Source: Chitinophagaceae bacterium
Lineage (GTDB): Bacteria; Bacteroidota; Bacteroidia; Chitinophagales; Chitinophagaceae
Direction: 5' to 3'
Assembly: GCA_023229465.1 (NCBI GenBank)
Contig: JALNZE010000010.1
Span: 59,672-123,671, forward strand
DNA length: 64,000 nucleotides
Part shown: positions 25,148-34,713 of the stretch, one piece after another
Position numbering within the stretch: position 1 is the first letter of the stretch
Layout: every line of letters starts with the position of its first letter
The notes under the pieces: model-generated
The model's input: the letters and a program-made list of their open reading frames with translations, nothing else
What the model was told of the DNA's origin: nothing
The model's database searches: none
Position numbers and translations under genes: made by a program

Positions 25148-25152
25148 ATAAT

Positions 25153-25183
25153 CCCAATTAATAATTATTAATTAAGAATTGGG
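25153..25183 (+). promoter_or_regulatory. AT-rich hairpin just before pxpA start
   Basis: CCCAATT (25153-25159) pairs with AATTGGG (25177-25183), and the interior holds the palindrome TAATAATTATTA (25159-25170). The hairpin ends 3 nt before the pxpA ATG at 25186. It may affect translation or mRNA processing between pxpC and pxpA. It belongs to the same AT-rich repeat family as 19475-19508. Confidence 0.4.
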
Positions 25184-25185
25184 GT

Positions 25186-25941
25186 ATGAAAAAAATGCAG
25201 ACAATAGATATCAACTGCGATATGGGAGAGGGCTTGCACAATGATGCAATGATCATGCCTTTTATTAGTAGCGTCAATATCGCCTGTGGATACCATGCCG
25301 GCGATGAAGCCACCATGAAACAAACTGTAGAACTGGCTATGGTTAACCAGGTAACCATCGGCGCCCATCCGGGCTTTGCCGATAAAGCAAATTTTGGGAG
25401 AACGGAAAAACAGTTATCACCGGCAGAAATATATGATCTGGTAACTGAACAAATTTATCTGCTTCAAAAAATAACAGATAGTTTCGGCGCCTGGCTGCAT
25501 CACGTAAAACCACATGGAGCCCTGTACAATATGTCGGCAAAAGATACTGTTCTGGCAAATACAATAGCTAAGGCAGTATATGATTTTGATAGCAGCCTTT
25601 TATTGTTTGGCCTGAGCGGAACTCATTCCATTTCAGAAGCTACTAAAACAGGACTAAAATCTGTTAGCGAAACTTTTGCAGACAGAACCTATCAGGATAA
25701 TGGCAGCCTTACCCCGCGTAACCAGGCGAATGCACTGATTGATTCAACTGACAACTGTATTAAACAAGTGTTGCAAATGATACTGCAAAAAACAGTAACC
25801 AGCGTTACGGGTAAAACGGTTCCGATTATAGCAGAAACCATTTGTTTACATGGCGACGGAAATCACGCGGTACATTTTGCGGCTACTATTTACCAGGTTC
25901 TGCAACAACATCGGATACCTATTCAATCTATCCTCCAGTGA
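25186..25941 (+). CDS. pxpA: 5-oxoprolinase subunit PxpA (LamB/YcsF family)
   Basis: A 251-residue LamB/YcsF protein. Signature segments are IDINCDMGEG, HPGFADKANFGR, LHHVKPHGALYN, SETFADRTYQDNGSL and ICLHGDGNHAV, which carry the presumed catalytic residues. It completes the PxpABC 5-oxoprolinase, which recycles the 5-oxoproline formed from glutamine, glutamate or glutathione. Its TGA overlaps the GTG start of the next gene (GTGA at 25938-25941). An internal ATG three codons in (MQTIDINCD) is an alternative start. Confidence 0.93.
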   Translation: MKKMQTIDINCDMGEGLHNDAMIMPFISSVNIACGYHAGDEATMKQTVELAMVNQVTIGAHPGFADKANFGRTEKQLSPAEIYDLVTEQIYLLQKITDSFGAWLHHVKPHGALYNMSAKDTVLANTIAKAVYDFDSSLLLFGLSGTHSISEATKTGLKSVSETFADRTYQDNGSLTPRNQANALIDSTDNCIKQVLQMILQKTVTSVTGKTVPIIAETICLHGDGNHAVHFAATIYQVLQQHRIPIQSILQ

Positions 25942-27119
25942 AAAAAATTGTCAAATCATCCGCTATCACGGGCGCGGCATTTCTGATGGCTACCTCGGCC
26001 ATTGGTCCGGGATTTCTTACACAGACCACCGTGTTTACCCGTCAGTTATTGGCCAGTTTTGGATTTGTGATACTGATTTCTATTCTCCTCGATATTGGCG
26101 CACAGATGAATATCTGGCGTATACTGGCTGTGAAAGAAAAAAAAGCGCAGGATATCGCGAATGAAATTTTACCCGGGCTCGGTTATTTTCTCGCAGCTTT
26201 AATTATGCTGGGTGGGCTTGCTTTTAACATTGGTAATATTGGCGGATGTGGCCTGGGGTTGAATGTATTAACCGGCATTGATACCCTGTATGGCGCCATT
26301 ATCAGTTGTGTGGCGGCTTTGTTTATTTTCTGGATGAAAGAGGCCGGTAAGGCCATGGATAATTTTGCAAAAATCCTGGGGGTATTGATGATACTGTTAA
26401 CCATGTACGTGGCCATCAGTTCTGATCCGCCATTAACTGAAGCCCTCCACCGAACCTTCGTTCCTGAAACGATCAGTGCCACCGCTATCGTAACCCTGGT
26501 GGGCGGAACTGTGGGCGGATATATCAGTTTTTCCGGCGGACATCGTTTATTGGATGCAGGCATTAAAGGAGAGGCAGCATTACCACAGGTAACCAGGAGC
26601 GCGGTTACCGGTATTGTGGTAACCGCTGTTATGCGTTTTGTTTTATTCCTGGCAGCATTGGGTGTTATCATGAAAGGCGGCATATTGGATAATGCCAATC
26701 CTCCCGCCGCTGTTTTTAAATTGGCCGCGGGTGAACTGGGTTATCGTTTTTTTGGCGTGGTCATGTGGTGCGCTGCCATTACCTCAGTGGTAGGCGCCGC
26801 ATATACCTCGGTCTCTTTTATTAAAACCTTTCATCCATGGTTAACAAAAAATGAACGCTGGATCATATCATTTTTTATCATTTTTTCTACCCTCCTGTTT
26901 TTGGCTATCGGCAACCCTGTAAAAATTTTAGTGGTAGTAGGCGCGCTAAATGGATTTATCTTACCCGTAGCACTGGCCGTAATGCTGATAGCCGCTGTAC
27001 ATACCAAAACTATTGGAAGCTACCGACATCCTGTTCTACTTCAATGTATCGGATGGATGGTAGTGATAGTTATGAGCTGGATGGGGTACCTGACTATTGC
27101 AAACTGGCTGACTAACTAA
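25938..27119 (+). CDS. NRAMP-family-like transporter lacking metal-site motifs
   Basis: A membrane protein of 393 residues with about 11 TM segments and the family's opening AIGPGFLTQTT. I start at the GTG 25938, overlapping the pxpA stop; the longer in-frame extension would read through pxpA. In metal-carrying NRAMPs the GPGFL segment is followed by DPGN in TM1; here the aligned residues are TRQL. The TM6 MPH motif is replaced by GGYI (GGTVGGYISFSGGH). So manganese/iron transport is doubtful. B. subtilis has the related ycsG next to ycsF (pxpA) and kipI/kipA, so a role in uptake of 5-oxoproline or a related organic acid is a reasonable inference. It ends with a 4-bp convergent overlap with selU. 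Confidence 0.8.
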   Translation: MKKIVKSSAITGAAFLMATSAIGPGFLTQTTVFTRQLLASFGFVILISILLDIGAQMNIWRILAVKEKKAQDIANEILPGLGYFLAALIMLGGLAFNIGNIGGCGLGLNVLTGIDTLYGAIISCVAALFIFWMKEAGKAMDNFAKILGVLMILLTMYVAISSDPPLTEALHRTFVPETISATAIVTLVGGTVGGYISFSGGHRLLDAGIKGEAALPQVTRSAVTGIVVTAVMRFVLFLAALGVIMKGGILDNANPPAAVFKLAAGELGYRFFGVVMWCAAITSVVGAAYTSVSFIKTFHPWLTKNERWIISFFIIFSTLLFLAIGNPVKILVVVGALNGFILPVALAVMLIAAVHTKTIGSYRHPVLLQCIGWMVVIVMSWMGYLTIANWLTN

Positions 27120-28219
27120 CTAATTTTTTCTTCCTGCGCACAGGTTAGCAGCATTGAGGCATTTGCTTCATCTGCCACTGCAGCAATGTCAATTTTGTGG
27201 AACAGGGAAGAAAAATTTTCCCTGTTATGAAGCCCTTTCAGGTAATATTTATCATAATAATGGAGCAATACGGCAAAGCATTCTTTTATATTGTCTTCAA
27301 TTAAATAATTAATCGCTGTTTTAGTTTCTAATCCCCCCAACCTTTTTTTTACCCGCATAATGGCATTTAACAGGGTATCTTTTTCAAACTGCCCATAGGT
27401 GCTAACAATAAAGTTCAGGCGTTGTTCAAACGGGATATTCAGAAAGTATACTTTTTTTGTACGCATATGACCAAAAAAAGGGGTAGGAATATTTACAAGA
27501 CCAATGCGCTGGCTTTCGTCTTCCAGCCATATAACAGGGGGGGATGGCTTATCTGTTATTTTTTTTAACTCCGCACCTAATAAATTTTCAAACATTTCCT
27601 GTGATGGTTGTTCAGGTTGACCCAGGCTTCCGAAGGTAGATCCCTTATGACAGGCTAAAGCTTCAAGGTCAATAATCGTTTCGCCTTTTTTAGCCAGTGA
27701 TTGCAATACTTCTGTTTTACCACTACCGGTATATCCTCCAATAATGCGAATCGGGTACTCCTTGTTAAACTGCGCTAATACCCATTTACGGTAGGCTTTG
27801 TAACCACCTATCAAACTATATACTTTAAACCCGTACAAATCTAATAACCAGGCAACCCCCGCACTCCGCATCCCTCCCCGCCAGCAATGAACCAACACAA
27901 CTTTTTCATTTGTTGATTGGTTTGCCTGCCTCTTTCTGTCATCTGTCAGCTGCCACCTGTTAACTATGCTCTCCGCTTCTTCCACCATCGCAACCATCTT
28001 AACCCCAAAATAGGTTAACCCCAGTTTAATTGCCTTTTCTTTACTCTCCTGTTTATACGCTGTACCCACTACCTTTCTTTCCTCATCGGTAAATAAGGGT
28101 AAGTTGTTTGCTCCGGGTATATGGGCATGCTTAGATTCGCCCGGACTGCGAACATCCAGTACCGGATATTCTTTAGCCAGTAGTAAAAATTCTTCGGTGG
28201 TAAGTCTGGTAATAGCCAT
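27116..28219 (-). CDS. selU: tRNA 2-selenouridine synthase SelU/MnmH
   Basis: A 367-residue protein with an N-terminal rhodanese domain (VLDVRSPGESKHAHIPGA; active-site loop VHCWRGGMRS) and a C-terminal P-loop domain (GGYTGSGKTEVLQ at residues about 161-173). This is the architecture of SelU/YbbB, which replaces sulfur by selenium in 2-thiouridine at the wobble position of some tRNAs, through a geranylated intermediate. Catalytic Cys and Walker A look intact. No selD or other selenium gene is in the window, so the selenium donor must come from elsewhere. Convergent with the NRAMP-like gene. Confidence 0.92.
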   Translation of the reverse strand: MAITRLTTEEFLLLAKEYPVLDVRSPGESKHAHIPGANNLPLFTDEERKVVGTAYKQESKEKAIKLGLTYFGVKMVAMVEEAESIVNRWQLTDDRKRQANQSTNEKVVLVHCWRGGMRSAGVAWLLDLYGFKVYSLIGGYKAYRKWVLAQFNKEYPIRIIGGYTGSGKTEVLQSLAKKGETIIDLEALACHKGSTFGSLGQPEQPSQEMFENLLGAELKKITDKPSPPVIWLEDESQRIGLVNIPTPFFGHMRTKKVYFLNIPFEQRLNFIVSTYGQFEKDTLLNAIMRVKKRLGGLETKTAINYLIEDNIKECFAVLLHYYDKYYLKGLHNRENFSSLFHKIDIAAVADEANASMLLTCAQEEKIS

Positions 28220-28258
28220 TAACGCAAATGTAAGCGGAGTTTTTTGTAACTTTTACCT

Positions 28259-28747
28259 GTGAAACAGCTATTGATTATACGACATGCTAAAAGCAGCTGG
28301 GCGCTGAAGGGGCAGGATGATTTTGACCGGCCCCTAAACGACAGGGGCAATAGAGATGCCCCCGCAATGGCGCAACATTTACTCAAAAAGCATATACATA
28401 TCGACCTTTTCATATCCAGTACGGCCAAAAGGGCCATAACAACTGCCGGGTATTTTGCAGAGGCCTATCAGGTAATAAAAAAAGATATCAGGGGTGAACA
28501 AAAATTATTTCATGCATACCCCATGGTATTTTATGATGTAATCCGGACCCTGGAAGATACGGTTACTACTGTGGCCATTATTGCCCATAACCCCGGCATT
28601 ACCTTATTTGCGAATGAATTAACTACCACGAAAATCGACAATATACCTACCTGCGGTATTTTTGCCATAAAAGCGGATAGCCGCCATTGGGCAGATTTTG
28701 AATCGGCCAAAAAAACTTTCTGGTTCTTCGATTACCCAAAACAGTAA
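28259..28747 (+). CDS. SixA-like phosphohistidine phosphatase
   Basis: A 162-residue histidine phosphatase, starting at a GTG. The RHG motif IIRHAKSSW is at residues 6-14, FDRPLNDRG at 22-30, and the second catalytic His in IAHNPGITLFAN at about 109. SixA-type enzymes dephosphorylate phosphohistidine in phosphorelay or PTS proteins; small members like this one are poorly characterised. It is divergent from selU with a 39-bp spacer, and the spacer ends in TAACTTTTACCT, near the consensus -7 box. Alternative role: a general small-molecule phosphatase. Confidence 0.82.
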   Translation: MKQLLIIRHAKSSWALKGQDDFDRPLNDRGNRDAPAMAQHLLKKHIHIDLFISSTAKRAITTAGYFAEAYQVIKKDIRGEQKLFHAYPMVFYDVIRTLEDTVTTVAIIAHNPGITLFANELTTTKIDNIPTCGIFAIKADSRHWADFESAKKTFWFFDYPKQ

Positions 28748-28749
28748 AG

Positions 28750-29826
28750 TTAATTACCCAATAATGTTGTGATCATTTCCTCTTTAAATATGGAGAATTT
28801 TGGTAGTTGGTAGGGATATTTTTTTACCATGGCAAAATGTTCAGCACAATTCAGCCTGTGCTGCGTAACCGAAAAACAAATATGAAGGTCCATTAATCTT
28901 TTAGCCAGGTATTCCTGTTCGGTTTGTCCGGGTGTGGGTATCAGCAGCATTTTTTTTTGCAAGGATAACAGTTCCATCAAAGAAGTGTAGCCCCCTCTGC
29001 AAACGATATAGTCGCTTTGCAATATGGCCCGCTGCAGTTCGTGGGTTGGCAAATGATTATTGACCGTTACATTTTCTGGCACAGTTAAAACTTCTTTACT
29101 TCCTGGCTTACCACGAACCAATACTATTTTTCCGTCAATAGCGGCTATTCCTGCCAATATCTTTTCTTCAAGTAAAGTTCTTTGCGGCTCCGGACCTGAG
29201 AGAAGAATGCAATAATCATACTTTTTAATTGCTTCCTGCCTTTGAAATCTTGCTAACAGGCCAATATAATGAACTGTTGGTTTTGGCAATATAACAGGAT
29301 GAGATAAAACACCCGCCACATTTTCTTCCCCCGCCACATCAGGAACCCAACATGCGTTGAACTGATTAATAAAATGATAGTTTACTTTTTGCATCAGGTT
29401 CTCTAACCAGTTGAATGGCGCTTTTACGGTAAGCTGGTGCGTAATAAAAATGCAGGGAATTTTTTTAGCATGCAGCCCAAACCGGTTATCAGAAATTACC
29501 AGGTTAATCCGGTGTTCTTCAATTACCTTCGCTAACCAGCGATGCTCAGCTTTGATCACACGGTATATTCTTGGTATCTGAAACAAAATGGTAAACAAAA
29601 ACCCCCATTGGGTTTTGCTATACTGCACCTGGTAACCGGGCAATGGCAATATTTGCAGGGATGGAAATTCTGTATGTAGCAGGCTGGCCTGAGTGCTTTC
29701 AGATCCAATGATTACTTCATACCCCTTTGCCATCAATGCCCGAATAATTAAAATATCACGCGTAGCATGGCCCAGTCCCCAGTCGAGCGGGGCCACTAAT
29801 ACTTTTTGTATGTTAAATTTTTTCAC
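28750..29826 (-). CDS. Glycosyltransferase, MurG/GT28-like
   Basis: A protein of 358 residues starting at a GTG (29826); a TTG one codon earlier is possible. N-terminal KVLVAPLDWGLGHATRD is the GT-B glycine-rich loop type, and the second domain has LLSGPEPQRTLLEEKI and VCRGGYTSLMELLSLQKKMLLIPT with PGQTEQEYLA, the nucleotide-sugar binding region of GT28/GT1-type enzymes. Membrane-facing or cytosolic; donor and acceptor are not readable. It converges with SixA, with a 2-bp gap. Confidence 0.78.
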   Translation of the reverse strand: MKKFNIQKVLVAPLDWGLGHATRDILIIRALMAKGYEVIIGSESTQASLLHTEFPSLQILPLPGYQVQYSKTQWGFLFTILFQIPRIYRVIKAEHRWLAKVIEEHRINLVISDNRFGLHAKKIPCIFITHQLTVKAPFNWLENLMQKVNYHFINQFNACWVPDVAGEENVAGVLSHPVILPKPTVHYIGLLARFQRQEAIKKYDYCILLSGPEPQRTLLEEKILAGIAAIDGKIVLVRGKPGSKEVLTVPENVTVNNHLPTHELQRAILQSDYIVCRGGYTSLMELLSLQKKMLLIPTPGQTEQEYLAKRLMDLHICFSVTQHRLNCAEHFAMVKKYPYQLPKFSIFKEEMITTLLGN

Positions 29827-29882
29827 CAAGTCGGGTATTCCTCATTGATTAAACAGTAAAGTAGTATTTTAGATCACAGAAT

Positions 29883-30005
29883 ATGAAACTGAAAATAAAA
29901 CAAATTATTTTTTTGTTGCTATTGTTCACACTGGTGGGCAGCTCCTGTGGTGTTTTTCGTAAAAATAAAGGCACTGCATTCTGTGGTTGCCCAAATAATA
30001 AATAA
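29883..30005 (+). CDS. Small lipoprotein, 40 residues
   Basis: A 40-codon gene not long enough for usual ORF cut-offs. MKLKIKQ is followed by a hydrophobic core and lipobox VGSSC (Cys22), then a short mature part CGVFRKNKG and FCGCPNNK with a C-x-C-P motif. Small Bacteroidota lipoproteins with a C-terminal CGCP or CPxx tail are common and unstudied. It is divergent from the glycosyltransferase. Translation is plausible but unproven. Confidence 0.6.
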   Translation: MKLKIKQIIFLLLLFTLVGSSCGVFRKNKGTAFCGCPNNK

Positions 30006-30094
30006 CTTAAAAAGGGATAACTCCTTCCGAATACAAAACGGCTGGTAAGAAAGGGTTAATTTTTTATTTACACTGCTAACCCAAATTGATTGTT

Positions 30095-31360
30095 TTAATG
30101 CAGCTTCCCCAAAGCCCCCTCCAGTTTAGCTAACATACCAGGAATCTCTTCCTTCTTACAGGTTCCCACACTTAACCGATACCAGGCGCTATTGCTGCCC
30201 GCGCCAAATGCAGAAAAAGGAACCACGGCTATTTTTGCTTCCCCTAATATATAGGAAGTAACCTCAGACTGGGAAGCCAGTATATTACCTGCGGCAGTGG
30301 TTTTACCAACCAGGTCTATTTTAATGGTAAGATAGATGGCTGCCTGTGGCGATATGGCATCAACGGAAAATCCTTTTTTCTTTAACTGAATAAAGCCAGC
30401 ATAAATACTACGCAGCCTTTCTTCTATTTCAGATTTAAAATGCGAAAGATATTTTGTAATGGCGTCATTCTGCACCAGGTATTTCGCTACTGCTTTTTGT
30501 TCAGCCATGGGCGCCCAGGCGCCAAGATGACTAAGAATCGCTTTCATTTTTGAGATAATAGTTTCCGGACCCAATGCCCAGCCCACCCGAACCCCTGTTG
30601 CGGCAAACACTTTAGAAATACCATCCACAAACACAGTATAGTTCCTCATTTCGTGGCGAAGAGAAATGGGGTTATAATGTTCCGTACTGCCATAGGTAAG
30701 TGTCCAGTACATCTGATCGAACATTAAATATAATTTCTTCTCCCCCTCAGCCCTTTGTTTATTTTCTTCCAGTATCAGGTCACATATTTCTGTAAGGGCC
30801 GATTTGGTAAGTGTGGTACCGGTTGGATTTTGAGGCGTACACAAACAAATAAGTGTGGCCCCTTTAATGTTCTGCTTAATATCCGCAGGTGTAGGCATGA
30901 AGTCATTCTCAGGAATACATTCAATCACACAATGCTCACCACCTGTCATATGCACGTAGTGATTATTATTCCATGATGGCACACCATAGATTACTTTATC
31001 ACCCTTATCAACAATGGCTTTGAAAATGGTATATATTATCGGACGTCCCCCGGAAGCAATCTGTATTTCATTGGGAGCATATACCAATCCTTCCCATTCC
31101 TTTATAAAATGACTTACCGATTTTCGTAAGTCGAGTACCCCTTCTGCCGCAGGGTAATTGGTGTTTTTTTGCTGATATGATTCAATGATCAATGCTTCCA
31201 GTTCAGCAGGAATTGGAAAAATGGAAGGATCAAAATCGCCAATGGTAAAATTGTATATTTTTTCTCCGTTGCGAATACGCTCGCTGATCATATTGCCGAG
31301 TTTCACGATTTCACTACCTATTAAAGTGCCGGCCAGGTGGCTGAGTTTGGGATCTTGCAT
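30095..31360 (-). CDS. Class I/II pyridoxal-phosphate aminotransferase
   Basis: A 421-residue fold-type I aminotransferase. The PLP lysine is in DGISKVFAATGVRVGW, the substrate carboxylate Arg in WYRLSVGTC, and the cofactor region in SGGRPIIYTIF, CTPQNPTGTTL and FDQMYWTL. The sequence resembles the aspartate/tyrosine/aromatic aminotransferase group. It is cytosolic. The substrate cannot be decided from sequence alone. It stands alone, 103 bp downstream (same direction) of the large propeller protein, and no regulator or pathway partner is adjacent. Confidence 0.87.
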   Translation of the reverse strand: MQDPKLSHLAGTLIGSEIVKLGNMISERIRNGEKIYNFTIGDFDPSIFPIPAELEALIIESYQQKNTNYPAAEGVLDLRKSVSHFIKEWEGLVYAPNEIQIASGGRPIIYTIFKAIVDKGDKVIYGVPSWNNNHYVHMTGGEHCVIECIPENDFMPTPADIKQNIKGATLICLCTPQNPTGTTLTKSALTEICDLILEENKQRAEGEKKLYLMFDQMYWTLTYGSTEHYNPISLRHEMRNYTVFVDGISKVFAATGVRVGWALGPETIISKMKAILSHLGAWAPMAEQKAVAKYLVQNDAITKYLSHFKSEIEERLRSIYAGFIQLKKKGFSVDAISPQAAIYLTIKIDLVGKTTAAGNILASQSEVTSYILGEAKIAVVPFSAFGAGSNSAWYRLSVGTCKKEEIPGMLAKLEGALGKLH

Positions 31361-31463
31361 ACAAAATGATTTTAAAAAAAATTCGACACGAAATTACATG
31401 ATTAGCAACGGGCTACGGAAATAATTGACGAAACAGTAAAGAATAGGTATCCACCAACGCCGC

Positions 31464-34400
31464 TTATTCAATAGGCTTAAAGTCTTTAAACAGTTTCACC
31501 GGCGTACTTTCTGCAAGGGCACGATATTGTTTCCATTTGCCCTCGAAGAAAGTATTGGCTCTTGTTAACACTTCTGCCACTATATTTTCCGCATCAACCA
31601 TCAGGCGTTCTTCCTGTGTACCCGGGGCTACATTTTTACTTAAGACATATGAACGCGCTTCTCCTACGATACTGTTTACAGTTATCTGCGGGATATTTCC
31701 ATAGCCTTGTTTTTCCTGCGGCTTGCCGGATAATTGTTCCCGAATGGCTTTGATACTGTCCTGCATGGCTTTCCCGGTTTTACGTAATGTGTCTGCCTGC
31801 TTCTGGTCCATATCTTTAAAACCGGCCTCAATTTTTTTCACAATATCATCGGCTTCTGTTAACCGGTCAATCAACTCAACCAGTTTCAGGGAACTTTTAT
31901 CCAGTCTTGCATTGGCTTTTCTGATAGCCGATCGTACTTCTTTAGTTATTGGCGCTTTCGGATCATCATTCACCACCACCAGCATACTATCACTCAAATC
32001 CTTTCCTATGCTTACGACTACTTTATAAGTACCCGGATCAACAGGCAATCCACCGGGTTCAGCATCCCCGCCCCTGTTGCCGCCACGGCCACCCCGCCTT
32101 CCGCCACCGGCCTGTCGTATGCCTTTACCTTCCATACCCCAATAGAAACGGTTAAACCCGCTATCGGCTTTTGTACGAAGTGTTCGAACCAGTACATCGC
32201 CTGCATCGTATATTTTTACGCTTGCCGTATCTGCTAATTTGTTCTTTCCCGTGTCTGCGCCAGTTTGATTAATAAAGAAACTTATTGCCGCTCCGGTTCT
32301 CCTATTTTCTCCTTCATAACTACCCCAAATACTATATTCAATACCGGATGGATTTTTAATATTGGCCTGGTATGCCTGCGGCGCCTCAAATGCGGTAATT
32401 TTTTTGGTGAATACCTGACCTTTACCAGCCGCGATTTTTCTTAGGGGGCGGATATCATCCAATATCCACAAAGCCCTTCCAAAAGTAGCGATCACCAGGT
32501 CCGCTTCCCTTTCCTGGATAGCCAGATCATAAGTAGAAACAGAAGGATAGCCATTCTTGAATTGCTGAAAATTATTACCATTATCAAGGCTTATCCATAA
32601 ACCCTGCTCGGTACCCACAAAAATCAAATTCGGTTCCTCCGGATCCTGTATTAAACAGAGGGCATAACCGGTTACTTTCTTTTCATCAACTACCCTTGCC
32701 CATGTTTTTCCAAAATCGGTGGTACGGAATATATACGGTTTAAGATCACCCCTGCGATAATCATTGGCTATCACAAAAGCTTCTCCTGCCTGGTAGCGGG
32801 AAGCTCGTATTTGTGGTATCCATGCTCCAAGTGGCATACCTGGAATTTTACCCCGAAAACTTGTCCATGTTTTTCCATTATCGGTGGTAAGTTGCACATT
32901 GCCATCATCGGTGCCGGCCCATATTACACCGGGTTGTTTTGCCGAAGGCTCAATAGCAATGATGGTACAATAATTTTCTGCCCCGGTAATATCTACTGAA
33001 ATACCACCGTTGGTACTTTGGTCAATTTTGGCTGAATCGTTAGTAGTTAAATCAGGAGAAATAATTTCCCAGGAAGCCCCTTTATTTATACTCTTGTTGA
33101 TAAACTGACTACCATAATAAATAGTTGATTTATCAAAAGGATCCTGCGCAATAGCGGCATTCCAGTTAAAACGCTGCCTGGTTTTCATATCCGGGCGGGG
33201 TGGGCGAATGCCCCACTCTTCGCCGGTTACCAAATTGTACCTGTTAACACTGCCCCCCTGGCTCATAGAGTATAACCAGTTAGGGTCCTCAGGATCTGGC
33301 AATACATCAAATCCATCCCCACCATTCACTCCCTGCCAGTAGGCGTTACGGATACCACTTCTTACCCATACATAAGCGGGGCCATGCCAGCTGCCATTAT
33401 CCTGCAGCCCGCCCATTACATGATAAGGAAGTTGGTTATCTACATTGATATGATAGAATTGCCCAAGGGGTAATTTCTCATCAAACTGCCAGGTTTTACC
33501 CCGGTCGCGTGAAATACCGATACCCCCATCATTTCCATCAATAATAAAATTGGCATCAAAGGGATGAATCCACCAGGCATGGTGATCCGGATGTATGCCG
33601 CTATAGGGAATAATTGTACGGAATGTTTTACCGGCATCCTCACTCACCGAGATCATCTGGTTAATATTATACAAACGGTTCTCATTTTTCGGATCCACCG
33701 CTATATCCTGAAAGTAAAACGCACGATTGGTAACCACCGTTGGATCGCTGTTTACGAGTTCCCATTTGAGTCCGCCATCCTCGCTCTTATACAACCCATT
33801 TTTAGTGGCTTCCACCAATGCATATACCCGGTTAGGATCCGTTCTGCTGATGCTGATGCCCATTCGGCCATATTCTCCGGCAGGAAGGCCTGCTTCTTTG
33901 TCCAGTTTCTTAAAAGTTTTTCCTGCATCGTATGTAACATAAAATCCACTGCCCTGGCCACCACCTTTCAAACTCCAGGGGGTACGCCTGTGCTGGTACA
34001 TATTTACAAAAAGTTTATTGGGGTTAGAAGGATCCATCACCATATCACCTACACCACTGGTATCATTGGTATGCAGTATTAATTTCCAGTTATCCCCGCC
34101 GTCTGTGGTTTTGTACAATCCCCTTTCTGCATGCGCTGCAAAAGGATTACCCATCACACCTGCATATACGACATCAGGATTATTGGGATCAATGAGTATG
34201 CGGTGGATATTGCGCGTTTTTTGCAAGCCCATACATTTCCAGGTTTTACCGCCATCCAGGCTTTTGTAGATACCTTCTCCCAAACTAACCGAGTTACGCG
34301 GATTACCCTCACCTGTTCCGGCCCAAACCACACTGGGATTGCTTTGTGTAATGGCTATGGATCCGATATTCTGAATAGGCTGTTCATCAAAAACGGGTGT

Positions 34401-34631
34401 CCAGCTGGCTCCTCCGTTTTCTGTTTTCCAAACACCCCCACTAGCCGTGCCTAAAAAAATATGATCAGGATTGGTCCAGACCGCATCAATGGAAGTTACA
34501 CGCCCGCTCATACCTGCCGGCCCTATATTACGTGGTTTCAGATTTTTGAATTGCTGAGACAGGTCAACCTGTTGTGCAAAAGCACCTAACACAGCGGTAA
34601 GTAACGTGGCTAAAAACAGCATTCTTCTCAT
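31464..34631 (-). CDS. Exported Asp-box / sortilin-like beta-propeller protein
   Basis: A 1055-residue secreted protein. The ATG at 34631 gives the signal peptide MRRMLFLATLLTAVLGAFA; an in-frame start at 34682 has no such feature at its N-terminus. At least ten Asp-box motifs (S/T-x-D-x-G-x-x-W) are visible, for example SLDGGKTW, TTDGGDNW, SEDGGLKW, SRDRGKTW, TTDNGKTW, TTDFGKTW, with surrounding blades like those of VPS10/sortilin and xyloglucanase-type glycosyl hydrolases. A Gly/Arg-rich linker (about residue 860) and a helical C-terminal region follow. Annotated relatives are often called glycosyl hydrolase, but no catalytic acids can be assigned here. Likely periplasmic or surface. Confidence 0.8.
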   Translation of the reverse strand: MRRMLFLATLLTAVLGAFAQQVDLSQQFKNLKPRNIGPAGMSGRVTSIDAVWTNPDHIFLGTASGGVWKTENGGASWTPVFDEQPIQNIGSIAITQSNPSVVWAGTGEGNPRNSVSLGEGIYKSLDGGKTWKCMGLQKTRNIHRILIDPNNPDVVYAGVMGNPFAAHAERGLYKTTDGGDNWKLILHTNDTSGVGDMVMDPSNPNKLFVNMYQHRRTPWSLKGGGQGSGFYVTYDAGKTFKKLDKEAGLPAGEYGRMGISISRTDPNRVYALVEATKNGLYKSEDGGLKWELVNSDPTVVTNRAFYFQDIAVDPKNENRLYNINQMISVSEDAGKTFRTIIPYSGIHPDHHAWWIHPFDANFIIDGNDGGIGISRDRGKTWQFDEKLPLGQFYHINVDNQLPYHVMGGLQDNGSWHGPAYVWVRSGIRNAYWQGVNGGDGFDVLPDPEDPNWLYSMSQGGSVNRYNLVTGEEWGIRPPRPDMKTRQRFNWNAAIAQDPFDKSTIYYGSQFINKSINKGASWEIISPDLTTNDSAKIDQSTNGGISVDITGAENYCTIIAIEPSAKQPGVIWAGTDDGNVQLTTDNGKTWTSFRGKIPGMPLGAWIPQIRASRYQAGEAFVIANDYRRGDLKPYIFRTTDFGKTWARVVDEKKVTGYALCLIQDPEEPNLIFVGTEQGLWISLDNGNNFQQFKNGYPSVSTYDLAIQEREADLVIATFGRALWILDDIRPLRKIAAGKGQVFTKKITAFEAPQAYQANIKNPSGIEYSIWGSYEGENRRTGAAISFFINQTGADTGKNKLADTASVKIYDAGDVLVRTLRTKADSGFNRFYWGMEGKGIRQAGGGRRGGRGGNRGGDAEPGGLPVDPGTYKVVVSIGKDLSDSMLVVVNDDPKAPITKEVRSAIRKANARLDKSSLKLVELIDRLTEADDIVKKIEAGFKDMDQKQADTLRKTGKAMQDSIKAIREQLSGKPQEKQGYGNIPQITVNSIVGEARSYVLSKNVAPGTQEERLMVDAENIVAEVLTRANTFFEGKWKQYRALAESTPVKLFKDFKPIE

Positions 34632-34713
34632 AGTATCTATTTTTCTGGCCAGGAATTTCTGAAATAAACAGCCAACTACCAAAAGAGTTATTCAAACGGG
34701 GGGAAGAATGATG

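Noticed and set aside
28750..30005. Scan of the region around 29.8-30.1 kb for a tRNA or small RNA
   Set aside because: No cloverleaf or strong stem found; the only support is for the small lipoprotein.
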